DNA of 48,411 nucleotides from Betaproteobacteria bacterium. Lineage in GTDB: Bacteria > Pseudomonadota > Gammaproteobacteria > Burkholderiales > SG8-41. The stretch is taken from positions 1 through 48,411 of the forward strand of contig JACPTK010000013.1 in the NCBI GenBank assembly GCA_016192825.1, read 5' to 3'. This document shows positions 44,498-48,411 of the stretch, one piece after another. The translations under genes were made by a program, and so were the position numbers. Under the pieces are notes generated by a model that ran no database searches, was not told the origin of the DNA, and worked only from the letters and a program-made list of their open reading frames with translations. The first letter of the stretch is position 1, and each line of letters opens with the position of its first letter.

Positions 44498-45415
44498 ATG
44501 ATGTCCATCGCCTCCCAGCAGGTTCCCGCAGCAGGAGAGCTGGTGCTGGACCACGTGGCGCACTTCGTGCCGCACATCGACGCGGCCAGCAGCGCGCTGG
44601 AGACGCTCGGTTTCACCCTGACGCCCTTCTCCGCGCACTCGCACCGTTCCGAGCCGGGCGGGCCGCTCGTGCCCGCCGGCGCGGGAAACCGCTGCGTGAT
44701 ACTGGAGCGCGGGTATCTGGAAATCGTCACGCCGACCGGCGACACGCCGCACGCCGGCCAGCTCCGCGCCGCGATCAAGCGCTATTCGGGCGCGCACCTG
44801 ATTGCGTTCGGCACCGCGGCACCCGAAGCCGATCACGCCAGGATCCGGAAATCCGGGTTCGATCCGCTGCCTCCCGTGTCACTCCAACGCCAGATCGGCA
44901 CCGAGTCGGGGGAAGGCACGGTGCGCTTTACAGTGGTGCGGGTGCCTCCCGGAACGATGCCCGAGGGCCGCATCCAGTTCTGCCGGCACCACACGCCGGA
45001 ACTGGTCTGGCAGGAGCGCTGGCTGGATCACCCCAACCGCGCGGCTGCCCTGACCAGCGTGATCCTGTGCGTCCCTGACGCGCGGGAAGCGGCGCAGCGC
45101 TTTGCGCGTTACACCGGGCTGCTCGCGCAGGTGAGCGGAAGCGTGTGGCGCATCGACACCGCGCGCGGCCGCCTGCTGTTTCTCGACCGCGACACCCTGC
45201 ATCGGCGGCTCGACGTCGTGCCGCCTTCCCTCCCCTGGATCGCCGGATATATGCTGGAGAGCGCGGACATCGCAGCGACCGGCGATTACCTCCGGAACGC
45301 GGGGGTGAGCGTGCACGTGCTCGGCAGCCGGCGGCTGATGGTGAAGCTTCCAGCGGCCGTTGGTGGCATCATGATCTTCGAGCCGAAAAGCTCGGGAGCC
45401 CTGAATTTCGACTAA
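44498..45415 (+). CDS. VOC-superfamily (glyoxalase-like domain) protein
   Basis: The 305-residue protein contains two vicinal-oxygen-chelate repeats. The first begins VLDHVAHFVPHIDAASSALE (residues about 16-35) and includes ERGYLEIVTPTGDTP; the second starts around TSVILCVPDAREAAQRFARY. His and Glu residues in these positions could bind a metal, as in ring-cleavage dioxygenases and glyoxalases, but no specific activity can be named. It sits in the catabolic region between the dehydrogenase and a small conserved protein. Confidence 0.8.
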   Translation: MMSIASQQVPAAGELVLDHVAHFVPHIDAASSALETLGFTLTPFSAHSHRSEPGGPLVPAGAGNRCVILERGYLEIVTPTGDTPHAGQLRAAIKRYSGAHLIAFGTAAPEADHARIRKSGFDPLPPVSLQRQIGTESGEGTVRFTVVRVPPGTMPEGRIQFCRHHTPELVWQERWLDHPNRAAALTSVILCVPDAREAAQRFARYTGLLAQVSGSVWRIDTARGRLLFLDRDTLHRRLDVVPPSLPWIAGYMLESADIAATGDYLRNAGVSVHVLGSRRLMVKLPAAVGGIMIFEPKSSGALNFD

Positions 45416-45473
45416 CGAGCTGTCACCCATTTCCGAAGGACTCAATTGAACGACCAACCCAGGAGAACGATTC

Positions 45474-45713
45474 ATGGCCAAAGACGAGAACCGGACCAAG
45501 GTGACGATCCTGACCAGCAGTTACCGCATCAGGGGCTATATCGACGTTCTGCCCGGCGCCCGGGTGACCGACTTCGTCGTCCAGGCCAAGGACTTCATCG
45601 CCGTGACCGATGCGGAGGTCTATGAACCCGAGCTCGGAGGCCGCCAGGTGCTGACCGCCCCGTTCATCGACGTCAACCGTGACCACATCCAGGTCCTGGC
45701 GCCGGCATCCTGA
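45474..45713 (+). CDS. Conserved hypothetical 79-residue protein
   Basis: The protein is mainly beta strand, with KVTILTSSYRIRGYIDVLPG, RVTDFVVQAKDFIAVTDAEV and a C-terminal INVNRDHI-like strand (FIDVNRDHIQVL). Small proteins of this pattern (LTSxYRIxGxIxxLPGxRxTD) occur in many bacteria without known function. CAGGAGA with good spacing supports the ATG. It lies 17 bases before the FAD dehydrogenase gene and is probably in its operon. Confidence 0.78.
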   Translation: MAKDENRTKVTILTSSYRIRGYIDVLPGARVTDFVVQAKDFIAVTDAEVYEPELGGRQVLTAPFIDVNRDHIQVLAPAS

Positions 45714-45730
45714 ACGTCATCCGCAGCCTG

Positions 45731-47296
45731 ATGATGCGGTTTGACGAAAGCTACGACGTCGTCGTCGCTGGATCCGGTCTTGCGGGCGGGATCGCCGCGA
45801 TCACCGCCGCCGACGCCGGCGCCAGGGTCCTGCTGATCGAGAAGTCCGAGGTCCCGGGCGGACTCTCGATCTGCTCCTACGGCGCGGTGCGCAGCGCGCG
45901 CGATCCCGAGGCCGCCTTCGCCTACCTCAAGTCGACCAACGACGGGCGCACGCCGGACGACGTGCTGCGCACGCTGGCCGAAGGCATGTGCAAGATCGAG
46001 GCTTACGTGCGCGATCTCGCGAAGATCAACGGCGCCGTCATCAGCACGTCAGTCGCGGAAGCCGCCAGTGCGCCGGACGACCTCTACCGGCGCCGCGTCG
46101 GGGCCAATTATCCCTTTCCCGGCAACGAGGCGTTCTATCACACCACTGTCGTGGACGTGCCTGGATTCGACGCGGCCAAGCACTATCCGTGGGCCAACGG
46201 CGCGCCGGGCGGGCCCAAGCTCTTCAAGATCATCCACGACCACCTCGCAAAGCGCGGCGTCGGGATCCGCCTTGCGACGCCGGCGCTGCGGCTTCTCGCC
46301 GATCCGGCAACGCGCGAGGTTCGCGGTCTACGGGTTGCCGTGAACGGCACCGAGCGCGCAATCGGGGCGCGCCGCGGCGTGATCCTCGCGTGCGGCGGCT
46401 TCGAGGGCAACGCCGACATGAAGGCGCAGTTCCTCGAGGGCAAGCCGGTTTTCAACGCCGCGGCGCGCACCAATACCGGCGACGGCATCCGCATGGCGCA
46501 GGACCTCGGCGCGGCGCTGTGGCACATGTGGCACATCCACGGCGCCTACGGCTTCCGCCACACGGACCCCGCCTACCCCTACGCGATCCGGCTCAAGCGG
46601 CACTCCGACTGGTTCCCGGGCGAGAGCCACAAGGCGAAGCTCAGGATGGCGTGGATCCTGCTGGACCAGTACGGCAAGCGCTTCATGTCCGAGTACCAGC
46701 CGTACACCCAGGACACGGCCGTGAGGCCCATGCAGCACTTCGACCCGGTCACGCAGAAGTTCCCGCGCAACCCGGCGTTCATGGTCTGCGACGAGAACGG
46801 ACGCAGGATGTACCCGCTCGGGAAAGCAACCTCCAACGACAAGGACATCCGCTACGCGTGGAGCGAGGACAACCTGAAGGAAGTCGAGCTGGGAATCCTC
46901 AAGCGCGCCGACACGCTCGAAGGGCTCGCGATCCAGCTCGGGGTCGAGCCCGAAGCCGTCGTGGCCAGCGTTTCGCGCTGGAACGAGCTGTGCGAGCGTG
47001 GCGCGGACGAGGATTTCGGCCGGCCCGGCGGCACCATGACGCCGATCCGCACCGCGCCGTTCTACGGCGCGCCGGTGTGGGCGACGCTATCCAATACCCA
47101 GGGCGGCCCGGTGCACGATGCGCAGTGCCGGATCGTGAATGTGTACGGCCAGCCGATCCCGCGCCTCTACGCCGCCGGCGAGCTCGGCAGCGCCTTCGGC
47201 CATCTCTACCTCTCCGGCGGCAACATCGCCGAGTGCTTCGTCACCGGCCGCATTGCCGGCCGCGGCGCGGCGTCCCTCGCGCGGTGGAATACGTGA
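45731..47296 (+). CDS. FAD-dependent fumarate reductase/ketosteroid dehydrogenase-like flavoprotein
   Basis: The 521-residue flavoprotein starts with the dinucleotide-binding YDVVVAGSGLAGGIAAITA and EKSEVPGG (residues about 8-45). It has RRGVILACGGFEGN in the middle and ends with TQGGPVHDAQCRI, LYAAGELGSAFGHLYLSGGN and FVTGRIAGR, the layout of the FrdA/Kst/urocanate-reductase superfamily. These enzymes oxidise or reduce C=C bonds next to carbonyls. No heme domain or Tat signal is present, so it is likely cytoplasmic. The substrate is unknown; a role after the UbiD step is possible. Confidence 0.9.
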   Translation: MMRFDESYDVVVAGSGLAGGIAAITAADAGARVLLIEKSEVPGGLSICSYGAVRSARDPEAAFAYLKSTNDGRTPDDVLRTLAEGMCKIEAYVRDLAKINGAVISTSVAEAASAPDDLYRRRVGANYPFPGNEAFYHTTVVDVPGFDAAKHYPWANGAPGGPKLFKIIHDHLAKRGVGIRLATPALRLLADPATREVRGLRVAVNGTERAIGARRGVILACGGFEGNADMKAQFLEGKPVFNAAARTNTGDGIRMAQDLGAALWHMWHIHGAYGFRHTDPAYPYAIRLKRHSDWFPGESHKAKLRMAWILLDQYGKRFMSEYQPYTQDTAVRPMQHFDPVTQKFPRNPAFMVCDENGRRMYPLGKATSNDKDIRYAWSEDNLKEVELGILKRADTLEGLAIQLGVEPEAVVASVSRWNELCERGADEDFGRPGGTMTPIRTAPFYGAPVWATLSNTQGGPVHDAQCRIVNVYGQPIPRLYAAGELGSAFGHLYLSGGNIAECFVTGRIAGRGAASLARWNT

Positions 47297-47320
47297 GATC
47301 GGGAGAGCGGGAGGTCGGGA
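47297..47320. repeat. 8-base-period array GATCGGGA
   Basis: GATCGGGA, GAGCGGGA, GGTCGGGA begin at the first base after the flavoprotein stop codon. The unit is the same type as in the left array after ycaR (16878-16909). No complementary array is seen before the transposase. Confidence 0.82.
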
Positions 47321-47469
47321 GAGAGAGAAAATCCTCCTGCGGATTCATGTAGATGTCCCATTTTCTGCTGCCTAACACAAGCCCCTTGATAGACATGACT
47401 CCATAACGCACTGATTCAGAGGCAGGTTGACGAAACGAAGACCGGGAACGACCATGTTAACCAGCACTT

Positions 47470-48240
47470 TTGCGTGCGGCGTATTGGATTTCGCGCTGCC
47501 GCACCGCCGAGCTCGGCGGACACGTGCGCCGCTGTCCTGCGGGGCACGTCGAGCGGGCGTTCTACAACTCGTGCCATCAGCGGGTGTGTCCGCAATGCCA
47601 GGCGCTGGCGGTGGAGCGCTGGCTGGAGCGCGCCCGCGCGCGGCTGCTGGGCTGCGCGCACCACCATCTGATCTTCACCATCCCGCACGAGCTGAACGCG
47701 CTGTGGTGCTGGAACCGGGGGCCGATGGCGAAGCTCCTGTTCGCGGCGGTGCGCGCGGTGCTCTTCGAGCTGCTCGGCGACCCGAAGTATCTGGGCGCCA
47801 CGCCCGCTCTGCTCGCCGCGCTGCACACTTGGGGGCGTTCGCTCTCCCTGCACCCGCACCTGCACGTGCTTGCGGCCGACGGGGGCTTGAGCGCCGAGGG
47901 CGTTTGGGTCGCCCCGCGGCGCTCGCACTTTCTGCCGGCGCGGGTGCTGATGCTCGTTTTTCGCGGCAAGTTCCTGGCGATGCTGCGCGAGGCGCTCGAG
48001 CGCCGGCGCCTGCGGCTACCCGCCGGCACGAGCCGCAGCCGCATGCACGGGCTGCTCAGGCGCCTCGGACGCAAGAAGTGGAACGTGCACATCCGCGCCC
48101 GCTACGCCCACGACCAGGGGGTGGCCGCCTACCTCGCGCGCTATCTCAAGGGCGGGCCGCTGAAGAACACGCAACTCCTGGCGCCTGAGCGCGGCGGCGT
48201 GCGCTTTCGCTACCGGCCGCACCGCGACGAAGGCGAGTAA
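47470..48240 (+). CDS. IS91-family (Y2 HUH) transposase, truncated
   Basis: The 256-residue product has an N-terminal zinc-binding segment (RRCPAGHVERAFYNSCHQRV followed by CPQC), the HUH motif in LHPHLHVLAADGG (residues about 126-138) and the tyrosine region AYLARYLKGGPLKN (about 218-231), as in IS91-type rolling-circle transposases. It starts at a TTG after an in-frame stop at 47458, lacking the usual leading residues, and stops at YRPHRDEGE where relatives continue for roughly 80 more residues. It is probably a remnant. No ends of the element were identified. Confidence 0.78.
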   Translation: MRAAYWISRCRTAELGGHVRRCPAGHVERAFYNSCHQRVCPQCQALAVERWLERARARLLGCAHHHLIFTIPHELNALWCWNRGPMAKLLFAAVRAVLFELLGDPKYLGATPALLAALHTWGRSLSLHPHLHVLAADGGLSAEGVWVAPRRSHFLPARVLMLVFRGKFLAMLREALERRRLRLPAGTSRSRMHGLLRRLGRKKWNVHIRARYAHDQGVAAYLARYLKGGPLKNTQLLAPERGGVRFRYRPHRDEGE

Positions 48241-48291
48241 GCAAAGGGGTCAACGCTTTACCTTATAGGGTGGGTGTATTAGCATTCCGGC

Positions 48292-48411
48292 ATGTCCCGT
48301 CCGCTGCGTCTGGAATTTGCTGGCGCGTTGTATCACGTCACCGCGCGCGGCAATGCACGCGAGGACATCTTTCGCGATGATGGGGACCGCGCAACGTTTC
48401 TCGATCTGCTC
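48292..48411 (+). CDS. RAYT / IS200-like Y1 transposase, 5' part
   Basis: The frame runs off the window after 40 codons. It reads MSRPLRLEFAGALYHVTARG then NAREDIFRDDGDRATFLDLL, the characteristic beginning of REP-associated tyrosine transposases (HUH Y1 domain). The catalytic His and Tyr lie beyond the window. RAYTs are usually single-copy domesticated transposases linked to REP palindromes. The short sequence before it (48246-48275, with GGGGTCAACGC) resembles the A/T-poor repeats often found ahead of such genes. Confidence 0.85.
   Translation, partial: MSRPLRLEFAGALYHVTARGNAREDIFRDDGDRATFLDLL

Overview
The window is GC-rich, densely packed chromosomal DNA, most likely from an uncultivated betaproteobacterium (Burkholderiales/Nitrosomonadales type). 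The placement rests on gene order and family content only: tsaE-amiC then mutL-miaA; the block exbB-exbD-lpxK-ycaR-kdsB-adk, which is characteristic of Betaproteobacteria; a Bug-type periplasmic binding protein; and PPi-dependent phosphofructokinase beside a proton-pumping pyrophosphatase. No rRNA, tRNA, prophage or CRISPR array was seen.

Layout. 1-2634: short repeats, tsaE, a periplasmic amidase and a secreted nuclease. 2701-5742 (minus): pntB and pntA, with a perfect FNR/Anr box upstream. 5960-7739 (minus): a LigI-like amidohydrolase and an HpcH/HpaI aldolase. 7910-10818: mutL and miaA. 10940-14083 (minus): xseA followed by two paralogous proteins, each with two cyclic-nucleotide-binding domains. 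14588-18654: the envelope/LPS operon exbB-exbD-lpxK-ycaR-kdsB-adk and a 67-residue ORF. 18785-23365: pfp, hppA, a gamma-carbonic anhydrase and a 72-residue protein. 23506-25086: an orphan ParA and a GNAT acetyltransferase. 25127-31768 (minus): a three-gene ABC importer, gpsA and glpK. 31929-35032: a 45-residue membrane protein, a TSUP permease with a remnant of a second copy, an MFS transporter and a cysteine dioxygenase. 35134-47296: a catabolic region (MDR dehydrogenase, CoA ligase, Bug/LysR pair, hotdog thioesterase, UbiX-UbiD pair, D-2-hydroxyacid dehydrogenase, glyoxalase-fold protein, FAD dehydrogenase) interrupted by a decayed nucleotidyltransferase toxin module. 47470-48411: a truncated IS91-type transposase and the start of a RAYT transposase.

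How genes work together. PFP makes or uses PPi, and the adjacent K+-independent H+-PPase couples PPi to the proton gradient. PntAB links the proton gradient to NADPH. GlpK and GpsA handle glycerol 3-phosphate. UbiX supplies prenylated FMN to the adjacent UbiD-type decarboxylase, and the surrounding CoA ligase, thioesterase and oxidoreductases suggest breakdown of an aromatic or unsaturated acid. Cysteine dioxygenase and the TSUP permease fit sulfite/organosulfur handling.

The most unusual feature is not a gene. Nearly every gap between genes carries short tandem arrays with a 7-base period (sometimes 8 or 9), with a different unit at different loci. They often sit as an inverted pair: one array starts at the stop codon of the upstream gene and its complement ends just before the next start codon. 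Several stop or start codons lie inside array units, and one array seems to be translated within miaA.
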